From positions 10,420,311-10,484,310 of the forward strand of contig JABAKD010000010.1 of assembly GCA_012845835.1 (NCBI GenBank): a DNA stretch of 64,000 bases. The letters run 5' to 3'. A program made the position numbers and the translations under genes. Positions 33,865 to 44,929 of the stretch are shown here, piece by piece. Position 1 is the stretch's first letter. Every line of letters starts with the position of its first letter. A model generated the notes under the pieces. The model was given only the letters and a program-made list of their open reading frames with translations, was not told where the DNA came from and searched no databases. Origin of the DNA: Undaria pinnatifida. Taxonomy: Eukaryota; Sar; Phaeophyceae; Laminariales; Alariaceae.

Positions 33865-36070
33865 ACGTTGATGAAGATGATATTGATTGAAGATGTAGTC
33901 GGAGAGGAAAACGACCCGGAGGTGTTCCAAGAGTTTTTGTAGGATGTTCTCCAAGGGTATACGTTTGAACGTTTTTTTTTTTCTCGCGATACGCGGGCGA
34001 GTCTGAAGCGGGAGGCCGCCGTTTTATATTCCTACGCAGACGTGCTGCGTGTAGCACGTGCCAACCAGTAGCGCACAGGTTTGGCTAGGGTGAACCCACG
34101 GCTGATGGGCAGGAGGTCTGAGCAGGAATAATTTTCATATACGAATATGGTTCCAGTCAAGCTTTGACACGTCGAGGCCGCGTCGTCGCTGTCTCTTCAT
34201 GCGCGCAAAGCAAACGATACCTACCGGAGGCAATGCCGAAGGTAGACGAAGTCTGTTTAGTATGACATGAGGAGCGTACACAGGCAGCTACTCCAGGCTG
34301 CGATATAAGCCGGGCTGCGATATAAGCCGGTGTAAGCCTCGCACATACATGCGTGTTCGTACGTTCGTTGTATGGGCCCATGTCTCGTTTCAGTGGTGGT
34401 GTGGCCCGCGAAAAGCCGCATGCACACGTACGGATTGCAACTAAAGATTATTACTGTCGGGTTACTAGTTAGTCTATACTGCACCTGCTACATACCAGGC
34501 TGTATGGTAGGACAATCTGTACTCTCCGTCCGGAATTCTGCATGCTGCTGTATTTATTCGTGAACCTTCCGCATGCTGTATGTCTCGAGTCCCGAGGTGC
34601 CACATCGTTCGCGTATTATATCCTGCCAAACGGTAAATAAATAAAGATATCGCCATAATAATATAATAATAATAGCACTAGACCTATACAGCATGCTGCA
34701 GCATTGCATTCGTTGCATAGACGACTACCACGGCCGTGCGTGGCATTCTGGTGGACAGGGAAGCTAGTCAACACCCATTCCACACTCGTAGTCGACACAA
34801 AAAGGGATATGGTGGTACAGGAAGGCTGTAATAATCCCTTGCGGCGTCGCACCCAAAACTCTGTTTTTTTTCCGTTTACGTACGGTAGGGGTTTCCATAA
34901 AAATTCCACGGGCTTCGCCCGCGGAATTAAATTATTATAATAAGCTGGCCCGGTACATCCAAAATTTGCCGATACGCGCTCCTTTGCTGTGTTGGCTCTT
35001 GATGGACAACCATGATCAAACCGCTCAGTCAGGAGGTTACGCGGTTGCCGGTCCGATCGATACATAGCTAATGCGTAGGCTCGTATAAATGATATTCAAC
35101 TCCTACATTTCATTGTAGTCACAACAAAAATAATATTATTAGTCTAATGGGTGTATCACGCAGCTTGCATGATGAGTATCGACCTTAAATTTATCGAACT
35201 CGCAGCTGATGTGTTAATAGACAAAACAAAACAAAACGAAACAAAACAAAGTTTTGCGTTTCGTACTGTGGCCAGTAGAGCACCAAAGAGTGTGTAGTGT
35301 TGGTGATAAGAGATGATGACTGATCTTACTTGCGGTGATCTACCGTTGATGATCAGATAATAAAAATAAGCCAGTAGGAACGGATCCTATACATAGGGAC
35401 ACTTTCGTAAGGCATTAAAATAATCGCGCGAAGCGCGAAAAAAAAATGGAGGCGTTTTGGAACATGGTACAGACCCAACATCATGAAAAAATCGCGCATG
35501 CCTCCCTCTCATAAGAATAGGGCTCACGCAAGGTTCTCGCGGAGAAATAGGAACTTCGGTAAATTTTATACTGAAGTTAATGTGGGGCACATAAATTTTC
35601 ATAAAAATACGAAATGCAGCCTATTAACAAAACTAAAACCTTGGTTTCTTATCGGAGGCCGGCGGCACAATACTCTTAGAGTAGTACAAGACGTTAAGAA
35701 TGGCAAGCTGATACTTCCAGGAAGACAAAAAATGCGGGAGCTGAAGTTAGTGCAGATGACACCCTCTCCCACATAAGAAACCCGCAGCCCCAGCCAGGAT
35801 TCCTGTTTCTCGCTATCAATAGGCACCTGATAATCGGTGAAGTGCAGATATATTATTCTAGGCACAACGCTGTTCATACAGTAGTAGTAATGAAATAGGA
35901 AAAAAAGGAAGAAACCGGAATAATTTTGGCCGAGGCTGAATTTCTCATTTGAGAAAGGGTGAGTTACACACTATCTTCAGCACAGGGCCTCCCGATTTTC
36001 TTCCTTTCCTGGTAAGGTATCAGCCTTGCTTTCTTATATCCCTTTTTTTTCTTATATTATAAAAATTAAA
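33865..36070. other. No supportable gene; repeats only
   Basis: Holds one copy of the dispersed 'CAGCTTGCATGATGAGTATC' repeat at about 35155-35215 followed by an (AAAAC)n tract, otherwise unremarkable sequence. Confidence 0.5.
34022..34029 (-). promoter_or_regulatory. TATA box for the signal-peptide gene
   Basis: On the minus strand ATATAAAA in GC-rich flanks. A start site about 30 bp downstream would give a leader of roughly 130 bases before the ATG at 33859. Confidence 0.45.
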
Positions 36071-36079
36071 TTACACTCC

Positions 36080-37400
36080 AGCTGTGAGATCGAATATTTT
36101 GTCGAAACTCATCTTTGCAAGCTGTGCGTGATACTCCGATCGCGCGTATTACGGGTTGTGTGTCCTCATTAAGGATATAGGTCGGCGACTCCCCTTGCAA
36201 CTACAGTGTAGCTATCAGGGTCAACAGGGTGATGTTAGGCAGTCTGTGCGCGGAAACTATAAAACCCGTTTCTGAGGGGGACAAAATCTGACAGCTGTGG
36301 AAGGAAATGCATCAGTTTATCAAGTGAATACTGCAAGTCGAATAACCGGTGAGGGGAGGGCGGAGTTTTCAAGGACGTGGGGGCCTGACTTTGATCAAAA
36401 GGGGGGGCAGGGGGGGAGGGGGCGGGAGGGGGGGACGGGGGGGGAGGGGACGGGTGGGGCAGCTCAATTTGTGCGTGGAAACTATAAATCCTTCTTGTGG
36501 GGGAAGGGGGGGGGAAATGTGCCGGGGGGGGGGCGGGGGGGCGGGGGGGGGGGGCTTTAGGTCGCATATATGTAGGGGTTTGCTATACCCGTGGTGCTAG
36601 GTCTAGGCGATGGTGCGGGTGGTGGGGAAGAAGGGGGCGTTGGGGGCGGGGGTGGGTGGGAATTGAAGCAGCGGCATGGACGGCTCTAAAACAATAACGA
36701 GGCGATATCCATGGCGTGGAAGTGCTTATTACTCTGGCGGATTTCGATATTAGGTGGGGCGTTTAAGCAAGAGAAAGCGAGGAGAAAAAAAAAAAAAAAG
36801 GCGGGGGGGGGGGGGGGAGGGTTTTCAAGAGGTTTCATAGATCACATATAATATTAAAATACACTCCAGCTATGAGATCAAGGATTCGGTCGACACTGAT
36901 CTTCGTAACATTTTGTGTGATCCTCCGATCGCGCGTATTAATCATATATGTAGGGGTTTGCTATACGCGCGGTGCTGGGTCTAGGCGATCGTGCGGGGTG
37001 TGGGGAAGGGGGGATGAATGAAAGCTACGTCATGGATGGCTAGAAAGAATTGACGTGATACCAATTGCTTAGGAGTGTTTAATACTCTGGCCGATTTCGA
37101 TTGTAAGTGGAGCGTATGAACAAACTGGGCGGGGAACAAAAAGGGGAGGTGGGGGGGCGGAGGGCGGAGATGAGTTGGAGCTACGGCATGGATGGCTAGA
37201 TGGATAATGAGATGATATCAGCTGGCTGGTAGTGTTTACTACTCTGGTAGATGTTGATTTCAGGTGGGGCGTTTGAACAAGAGGGATCGGGGGGGGGGGG
37301 CGAGCATTTCAATATGTGCGCGGAAACTATAAACCCTTAAAGGGGACGAATGTGACGGTTGCAGCAAGAAGACACCCCTTTTTATCACCCGCCTGGTAAT
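36080..37400 (+). repeat. Complex G-rich repeat block
   Basis: 'GTGCG[C/T]GGAAACTATAAA' occurs at about 36244, 36472 and 37315. 'ATATGTAGGGGTTTGCTATA' occurs at about 36568 and 36947. A ~100-bp block from 'TGGA.GGCT' to 'GGGGCGTTT' occurs at about 36676, 37032 and 37187. Long G runs separate them. No convincing coding content: the ORFs here are Gly- or Pro-rich shadows of the G runs. Confidence 0.8.
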
Positions 37401-37564
37401 GTTTATTGTTGTAGAAGGTTTGATGTTACATGTAGTATATGCAACCCAGTTAGGTGTAGTAAACAACGTGTTAAAAGCTTCATAATTTGTTTTTGTACAT
37501 GGATCGAAAGATAGAATATTTCAATCGATAGGTATAATCATGTAGATGCCATTATTTTCTGACA

Positions 37565-38190
37565 TCGCTAATTGTAAGAAAGAGATACATATTGCCAAAT
37601 ACAACAGGCGAGGTGATGTGGTCATGCTATGTCACCGCCATTGAGAACGAAAGGGAGAAATGCGAATCAATATTGTTTTGAAAGGAACGCTTAGTGTACA
37701 CGCGCTCAAGTACGTTACTTTGTTAGTCATACTTCGCTTGGCATAGGTTGGGCGATCATGCAGACGGTATGTGCACGGAGTACCTTACGTAATAAGTTGG
37801 TAGTGCGGTTTACCGCAATTTTGACATATCTGTCTGTACCTCCTTTTGATATTATTATTGTCTCACATATACGATTTTACGCCCATGATTTTTGCCGTGC
37901 CGATGTGGGGCTCTGGGGTCGCCAACTCTAAGACAGAGATACATCTTACAAATACACCAAGCGAGGTGACGTGAGCATGCGATGACACCACTATTGAACG
38001 CGAGGGTGACTTTACTTTGTTAGGCATGTGCTACTGCGTTTGGTAGAGGTTGTCAGGCGATCATACAAACGGGAGGTACGAATTACCCTGCGTAATAGGT
38101 TGGTAGTGTGGTCTACCGCAGTGTTAACATAGCTGCCTGTACTTCTTTTTCACATTGATATTATCTAGTGTACGATTATACGCCCTGTTT
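37565..38190 (+). repeat. Diverged tandem duplication, ~355-bp unit
   Basis: Unit 1 starts 'TAAGAAAGAGATACAT' (about 37573) and unit 2 'TAAGACAGAGATACAT' (about 37928). They share 'GCGAGGTGA.GTG', 'GGCGATCAT', 'TTGGTAGTG.GGT.TACCGCA' and 'TACGATT.TACGCCC' in order, with many differences. Confidence 0.8.
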
Positions 38191-38819
38191 TCTCCCCACT
38201 GTCGTCGAAGATGTTGTGGTCCTGTAGATGTCGCGTCCATGTCTGGTGCTCTTGTTAGTGGTGCTCATGAAAACATGCCCTAGCGTGTAGTTGATGATCG
38301 CTGAGTGGTGTTCCTTTTCTTTACATCAAGCCAGGTAGTATATGTCAACGCAACCGCTTGCTTGAAAACGACAAATAAAATTCCGCACACACCTGACACA
38401 AAGAAGACGCGGCCCGGAGATTGTTCAGTATACCGACGGTCAGGAACAGGTTATCGAGCAGCGCACTTGATTTTTAACTACCGCTCCTCACTCCACCTAA
38501 GACACTACGGGCATGCGTTGGACCCAGTTCGCTGCTGCCCAAAACAAATTTCAAAGGAGGTGATGTGGTGGGCGAATGCTATAATGATTAGCGCTGCTGC
38601 GATTACCCAGTCTCTCGTTCTGTTTGTTCTTGCGTTCCTGATGAACCTGTCATTTGGCAACGAGCAGTTGTGACGCATTTTAGGTTTGTGTAAAGACTTT
38701 ATGCAGACTTACGTGATGTTTCTGACTCGTAGGGACCTGAATTTGGAACCTAGGGTATATGGGTTCCATCTTTTGACTGGGTTTTGTACGTGGACGTATA
38801 TATCGTTTTAGTGTGTGGG

Positions 38820-39212
38820 CGTTCTTGGTGTTCTAGACTTCGTTATCGTGTTGTTTCAGAGTGGTGTTTTCGAATACATACTATTTTGTGTCCGCGTGGT
38901 TGTTTTAGTTGATAATCTAGGCTTCGTTATCGTGTTGTTTCAGAGTGGTGTTTTTGAACACGTATTATTTTGTGTTTGCGTGGTTGTTGCTATACGTGTA
39001 TGTCTTGGGTGATGTTCTAGACTTCGTTATTGTGCTACACGTGTATGTTTTGGTTGATGTTCTAGGCTTCGTTATCGTGTTGTTCCAGAGTGGTGTTTTT
39101 GAACACGTATTATTTTGTATTCGCGTGGTTGTTATACGTGTATGTTTTGGGTGATGTTCTAGACTTCGTTATCGTGTTGTTTCAGAGTGGTGTTTTCAAA
39201 TACATATTAGTT
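38820..39212 (+). repeat. Minisatellite, 4-5 units of ~90-130 bp
   Basis: The unit contains 'CTTCGTTATCGTGTTGTTTC' and 'GAGTGGTGTTTTTGAACACG', then 'TATTATTTTGTGT.CGCGTGG'. Unit length varies through an extra ACGTGTATGT.TTGGGTGATG block. Short hydrophobic frames inside it ('FVIVLFQSGVFE') follow from the repeat. Confidence 0.9.
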
Positions 39213-39219
39213 TGCAGTG

Positions 39220-41370
39220 GTTGGGGGGGGTTGGCCTGTTGTGCATATCCGCAAAACGTATTGATGATGTACGCCGAGAAAACTGCTTCGGGGGGCTAAA
39301 AACGAAGCTGCGAGGGACGTTTGGGAATTTCAACGTTCCCCCTCGCGGCTTTTGTCAGGTATGGTTGAATGCATATTTATCCCTGGAGATAAACATGCAA
39401 CAACCAACCTTGACAACTATGGGTTGTAGTGGTATCATAATACACTTATAATACCGTTACTGTTCACAGTTTGACTATGTATGGGTGTATTCATTATTTT
39501 GCTACACTGTGTGGGTTGAATAAAAATACTTCGCGAGGCTAGGGTTGAAGCCTTCTAATAAAAGTTCACAAGAAGGTTTTGTATATTTGATTAGCCTGCT
39601 TATTGAATACTTTGGTGTGGACGAAGTAGTGGGAGGTTTAACGCGACAGATATTGCAGTGTTATATGATACTTTCCATGTGGTTAAACCTGTGGCATGTA
39701 GTGGGGTGGAGAAAAGGAGTTTAAACCTGTGGCATAGTTATGTTTTATCAGCCAGGAAGGGAGGAAGGGGCGCGGGGGTGGGGTAAATCCGGTGCTTTGT
39801 CTCTTGTCGATCTACTGGATCCGAATTTCTTACCAATTGGACGGCTACATTAGCCTTTCGTAGCAGTGTGAAGTTTGTTAACATCTTTTTAACCTAAGGT
39901 GGTGGAGGGGAGGTTTAAGTGAGTTTGTGGTGAGGGTATACAAGGTCGCAGCATTACACTATACTTGTCGTGTGTGTTTTTGTCGTGCACGACACCTTTT
40001 CTCTTCTTTCCTTTCCTTTCTCGTTTTTTCGCTTCCTTGTCTTTTCTTTCCTTTCCTTTCCTTTATATTCTTTTCTTTTCTTTGTTTCTGTTTTTCCAAT
40101 TGACTTGCGTCTGTCGTGTGTATGCGTCGTGATAGGTACTACGTGCAATTATACGTGGTAGTCTTTCTTGAGTGGCAATCGGTATGGTCGGTTTTTCCAG
40201 GCGCGAGTAGTGAGACGTATGCACCAGTATGGACCTGGCACATCGTAGACTGACTTCCGATTTCACTTTTATATGTTTCTGGTGGAGGCATGAATTACGT
40301 CAGCAGTGATATATGCGTGTACCACCTTTGGTTTGTTTGTGTGTGTTTTCCCTGGGGTATTCCTCAGCTCCAGAGTGACTGGAACCTGTCCTGTGACCAC
40401 GGACTTGATTATGCGAGTTAATGTGAGAACAACAACAACAACAACGTTCCCAACTACAACACAACTGGCATGGTTGTTGCTGTGGTGTCGCACCTAGAGT
40501 TTCGTCGTAAAATAGGCCGTGTTTTGGGGGTGATACCTGGTTTAGCCGCTTGTGATGTGGATGTGCCGTGCAAGAGGTAAGGTCTCGATAAATGTGGTAC
40601 AAAACATCCCAATCGCATCTGTGTTCCCGGCGGCAAAATGGTCGGAACCGGGAGTAGGCATTATAATGGATCTTGTGGTGTTGGGGTTTCCATTTACCAT
40701 CTTCTGGATTCTAGTATAGGGAACCAGGTTCAGGATCGCTTGCTTGTCTTTTCGTGTTTTGAAGCTAAACACAACAACTTCTCTCTCGTTTAGCACCAAA
40801 ATGGTGCTGACCACTAGGCGTGTCTATAGTACACGACATGATGAGCAGATGAGCAGATCCCCCCGCCCCCTGCAGGTCACAACGAAGGGCGAGAACCATA
40901 CACATTAAATACATGTTAACCACAACAATATTACAGTAATACGTCTTCAATGTTGTATGTGCCCCCCCCCCAATCCCTGTGCAGACTTCGAGAATCACAC
41001 CTGGTAACCATTTCAACAACGTGCCCTCAATGTATGATTTAAAAAAACGCATGCGCTAACACAAGGGAGAAGTCGTGCAAAAAAACTCCCGCGGGCCATC
41101 GGCATGGCGGGGGGTTAGACGAAGAAACGACAAATACCCGGAATGGAAGGTAGCCGCAACTACATCCCCGCGAGGGGGGGAAGTGTTTAGCCGAAAACCA
41201 AAGTAGAACAAAATACAACACACCAAAAAAGTAAAAGATGACACACAGGCCCGTACATGGCCCTGTACCGCGTTGCGCGCGACCATCCTGAAGTGCAACC
41301 CCTCTTCGGTCGGAACGTTGGGAGACAAGAGGAGACAGCACGGCAAGGGTATCCTGACCTCAGCAGCGCG
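39220..41370. other. No supportable gene
   Basis: Includes a CTTTC-rich pyrimidine tract at about 39995-40085 and (CAA)n at 40430-40446. A minus-strand frame at 41056-41373 is open but has no known motif. Confidence 0.5.
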
Positions 41371-41375
41371 CACAT

Positions 41376-42112
41376 GTTAAGGAATTAGCGGGGTATTAGT
41401 CCGTTTGACCACTTGCAAAAGCTTGACCTAGAGCTTACCCAAACTAAGCCTTATAAAATTTATTTTGTAAAGGTATTAGTGGGGCGTTAGTTCGTTTGAC
41501 CACTTGCAAAAGGTCAACCAGTAAAAACACTCTCCCCCCTTGAAACGGCGGAATACCAGGTCGGCCGAATATACGGGCGGACCTGTCAGTATCCAGGCGG
41601 TTTCATTTCCTGGGGATAACAGGGAGAGTATTTTTCAAGTTCGACATGGATGGGAAAAGTCTGAAAAGTTTAGTATTGTGGATGGTGGGAATCGAACCCA
41701 CGACCCAAAAACCCATGGTCTGTCGACGACGCCATTTGTTAAGGAATTGGTGGGGTATTAGTTCGTTTGACCACTTGCAAAAGGTTAACCAACAATAGCT
41801 TACCCAAACTAAGCCTCATAACACTCTCACCTCCTGAAACGACGGGATACCAGGTCGGCCGGATATACGGGCGACCTGTCACTATCCAAGCCGTTTCATT
41901 TCCTGGGTATACCGGGGAGGGTATTTTTCAAGTTCGACATGGGGGAAGTCTGAAAAAATTCTTATTGTGGATGGTGGGGATCGAACCCACGACCCGAAAA
42001 AAAACGTGGTCCTGCCCACGACGCCATTTGTTAAGGAATTAGTGGGGTATTTGTCCGCTTGACCACTTGCAAAAGATTAACCAATAGCCTACCCAAACTA
42101 AGCCTTATAACG
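41376..42112 (-). repeat. Tandem SINE-like units with tRNA-like promoter
   Basis: Two full units of about 260-295 bp plus end pieces. A ~85-bp block 'GTTAAGGAATTAG.GGGGTA' to 'CAAACTAAGCC.TATAA' occurs at 41376, 41737 and 42030. On the minus strand both full units carry 'GTGGGTTCGATTCCCAC' (or GATCCCCAC), a perfect T arm/B box, with 'TGGCGTCGTCGAC' or 'TGGCGTCGTGGG' upstream resembling the A box. This is a tRNA-derived head on a longer body, as in SINEs. Confidence 0.75.
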
Positions 42113-42117
42113 CACGC

Positions 42118-43500
42118 AGATGGTAGCCACAATGCAAGAACTCGGTTATCGCTGCCGTACATGGTTGGTCAGAAGGGTAGAATATGTAAGGGCTCCGAAT
42201 TGGCGGATATGATTCGTACGTAATGTACGATACACTGGACGGACGCGTCCATTGCGTGAAGCACTACGATTCTTGAGCTATGCTGGCAGAGATGAAATTT
42301 AACATGGTGCCTAATCCGAGAATCGAACTAGGGTTTCCACAAAGATCACGCGTTGTCAGTTGACGTCGACGTTCATCATCTCTAGGGTGTACCATGGCCG
42401 GCCTGTCTCAAGCCAATCAGCTAGGGCGGATGCTACGATGGTGTTGCAAGCCTCGCTGTCAGAGATGGAGGGATTCAATGAGCACGTTGTAGCGGGCATT
42501 TGGATTGGTTAAGCGAGAAGCATGGGGGCGCAGCCGCAAGAATGTCGCCAGAAAATTGTAGCGACACAGGTGCAGCCACGTTCAAGTACATCCCACCCCA
42601 CGAATATCACCACAAGCATTTCCCCCAAGAGATCGCCATGACAGCAATATGTCGCCACAAGAATGTGAGTCGCCACAACATATATGGTGCTCATGAGGAG
42701 TGTCACCCGAATTGTTAGCTACAAGCGTTAACATGAACTATCCATGGCTCGTAGGCAGAAGTCCAGCGCGTAGCAAGACTCATTCTAACATCTAGGGCGA
42801 GGGTACGAAACAGCGACCAAGGGTCGAGGTGGCACCAAGCCCTACCAACACACCTTGAGCCACATCTTCATTAAGACGGAACGTGGGTTTGCAGAATTTT
42901 CTGGAAGGATAACCTCCGGTTGTGGTCACCGTCTGGACTTTCTTTAGCCAACCAGCTGCGCAAGATGTTATTGGGGTACGCCTGATTAAGTTAGCAAACC
43001 AGCAGGGGAGGATGGTACAGAGGTGAGCCTGGTGGTTACGTTTTGAGTGCGTTGCGGAAAGGGAACGTTCATAGGAGCAATGGCGAGAAGTGGCCTGAGG
43101 GCGGAGCCAGCAACGTTATATTCAGACAAGATGGGCTCACATGCTCACAGCGTGTTCAAGCTCAATCCAAGCTAGTGCAGTTGGGCAACTCTGAGCCCCA
43201 ACCAAAACCAAACCTCAAGTTGTTCGGGACATCGAGAGGCACGAGGAGACGCCACGGCGAGGGTGACCTCAGCAACTGGACCTCAAGTGGTAGCCAATGC
43301 AAGTACTCGGTAGGCTTTGTCGTGCATAGATAGTCCGAAGGGTAGAATAGGGAAGAACCCCGAGTTGGAGGCTATGATTCTTAAACAACCGTATTCAGGC
43401 TTGTGAATATGACTCATTGATAAATACATGATGTTGGGCCCGTTTTGGGTGAGAAGCACCACGATCCCCTAGGTATGTCGGCAGAGACAACCTATGCAAC
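42118..43500 (+). repeat. Pair of diverged repeats
   Basis: 'GTAGCCACAATGCAAGAACT' at 42123 and 'GTAGCCAATGCAAGTACTCG' at 43292 start parallel stretches of about 180-200 bp, sharing 'GAAGGGTAGAATA' and 'GGCAGAGA'. Between them, minus-strand 'AGTTCGATTCTCGG' at about 42315-42330 is another isolated B-box-like sequence. Confidence 0.65.
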
Positions 43501-44390
43501 AGTGGTGCCGACTGGCGTTGCGGCGAGTTGTCGCTCACTAGCTCGGGGCCAGGGACGACTCCAGCAACAAGGGAGTGTTTGGTGTATCGGGTGGTCAAGC
43601 CTCGGAACCCCTCCTGCCACCCTCATCGGCACCTTAAGGTCACGGGGGGGGGCGGGGGGCGGCGAGGAAGTATTTTACACCATGACGTTTGTTCATGTTT
43701 TCTCGTGTGGACGGACTGTGCCGCTTTGGCACGATAAACGCGTGTCATATGTATTGTGTGGAGGGTCATTCCGCGGTGAGGGTTGCACGTTTTGAGCCAA
43801 AAAAAAGTGTATCTTTTTGCCGTTTGAGCTCCTCAACGGTGGACCTATCGGTTTGTGTGATAAATTCGTTGTGGAAGAACTGCTGTAATATATTGTAACG
43901 CGTAGAAATGATGGTCGGGTTGCGCGAACGGATGTCCCCGAAATGATGTTTTGGGTGAGATGTTGAGCTAGCCGCTCATCATGTTAGGAGCTCAGCAATT
44001 TCCGTTTCATTGTTAGCGTGGTATGACTCTGGAAGCAATATTCGCTTTCCAGGAAGAGGATTTTGTGTGTTCTCGCCCACACGTCAGGACGAGGCAAGCT
44101 GTCCCGTTCATGGTTTCACGTCAAAAATGTAGTATAACCATCTACGTATATAGAGAGCACTCCATAATGAAACCTGTCGCCTCCAAAAGTCACTACATTT
44201 AGCTCTGGTAGTAAATAGAGCAGCACACAGCTCGCAGCAATAAATAAGAAAAGCATGAGCGACGCGATGTTTTTTACCAACGGGCAAGCCGAGGCGAACG
44301 GTTTTGCATTTATAAAAACATGAAAATAAATGCAGCCTAGCTTCTTTCATTCTGACAAAAAATACAAAGACACCACAGACAACAGGACCT
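43500..44390. other. No supportable gene
   Basis: G-run near 43645-43665; nothing recognisable otherwise. Confidence 0.5.
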
Positions 44391-44395
44391 AGGTG

Positions 44396-44485
44396 TGAGA
44401 TCATGAACTTCATCGAAACTCCTATTTGCACGCGGCGCGTGACATACACGTTGATCGCGCGTGCTGCGGGTTGTATATGACCTCG
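44396..44485 (-). repeat. Dispersed ~90-bp repeat related to 36084-36175
   Basis: 'GTGAGATCATGAACTTCATC', 'CGAAACTC', 'TTTGCACGC' and 'GATCGCGCGTGCTGCGGGTT' parallel the block at 36084-36175 and, less well, 36873-36945. Copies in the other orientation lie at about 21355, 27235 and 35150. Confidence 0.75.
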
Positions 44486-44537
44486 TGACCGGTTTAATAC
44501 AGGTGGGCATTTTGTATGATTGTCGGAAAACACGACT

Positions 44538-44711
44538 GGCTACAGTAGAGGCCCCTCTATAGTGCCGGTCGCCCGCAACAGTGCCTGTGAAATCGTTTGG
44601 CGCAGATGGCAACAACCAGGAGTGGCAGCATGCGGAATAGTGCCGGTTGCCGCTATAATGCCGGCATTTCCCTCTGTGGTGCACATACCGGCACACTGTT
44701 AGAGGGACCAC
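44538..44711. mobile_element. ~175-bp MITE, CAGTAG termini
   Basis: Left end CAGTAGAGGCCCCTCTATAG then TGCCGGT; right end ACCGGCACACTGTTAGAGGG then ACCACTACT. These are imperfect inverted repeats of about 28 bp, preceded by TA. The interior repeats TGCCGG several times. The terminal style recalls pogo-type elements. No coding capacity. Confidence 0.7.
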
Positions 44712-44815
44712 TACTCCGTATAAATACATAATAAGCGACGACACCACTGGTGGGCTGAACAGAGTTTGGCCCAGCTTCGACAAAATGGCTGGAATATGCT
44801 CGACTTTAAATCCTA

Positions 44816-44912
44816 ACCCAAACCTTAACCCCTTTAGAGCCCCAAAACCCCTCCCTGTACTAATCCCAAGTATTTTGTCCCCAGAACGGGTTTCCAGTTC
44901 TAAAGGCGCGCC
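44816..44912 (+). repeat. Dispersed ~90-bp repeat, copy 2
   Basis: 'CTTAACCCCTTTAGAGCCCC', 'AAAACCCCTCCCTGTACTAA' and 'GGGTTTCCAGTTCTAAAGGC' match 20812-20905. Confidence 0.85.
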
Positions 44913-44929
44913 AGCCCTGCTATAAACTA

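Noticed and set aside
36235-36697. Gly-rich and Pro-rich ORFs over the G runs
   Set aside because: Direct translation of poly-G/poly-C tracts in all frames.
41376-42112. Possible CRISPR-like repeat array
   Set aside because: Units are ~260-295 bp with no short unique spacers, and the genome is eukaryotic; a SINE-like tandem repeat fits.
44800-44830. Telomere-like CCTAACCC/CTTAACCC text (also 60272-60286)
   Set aside because: Only two or three irregular copies; no array.
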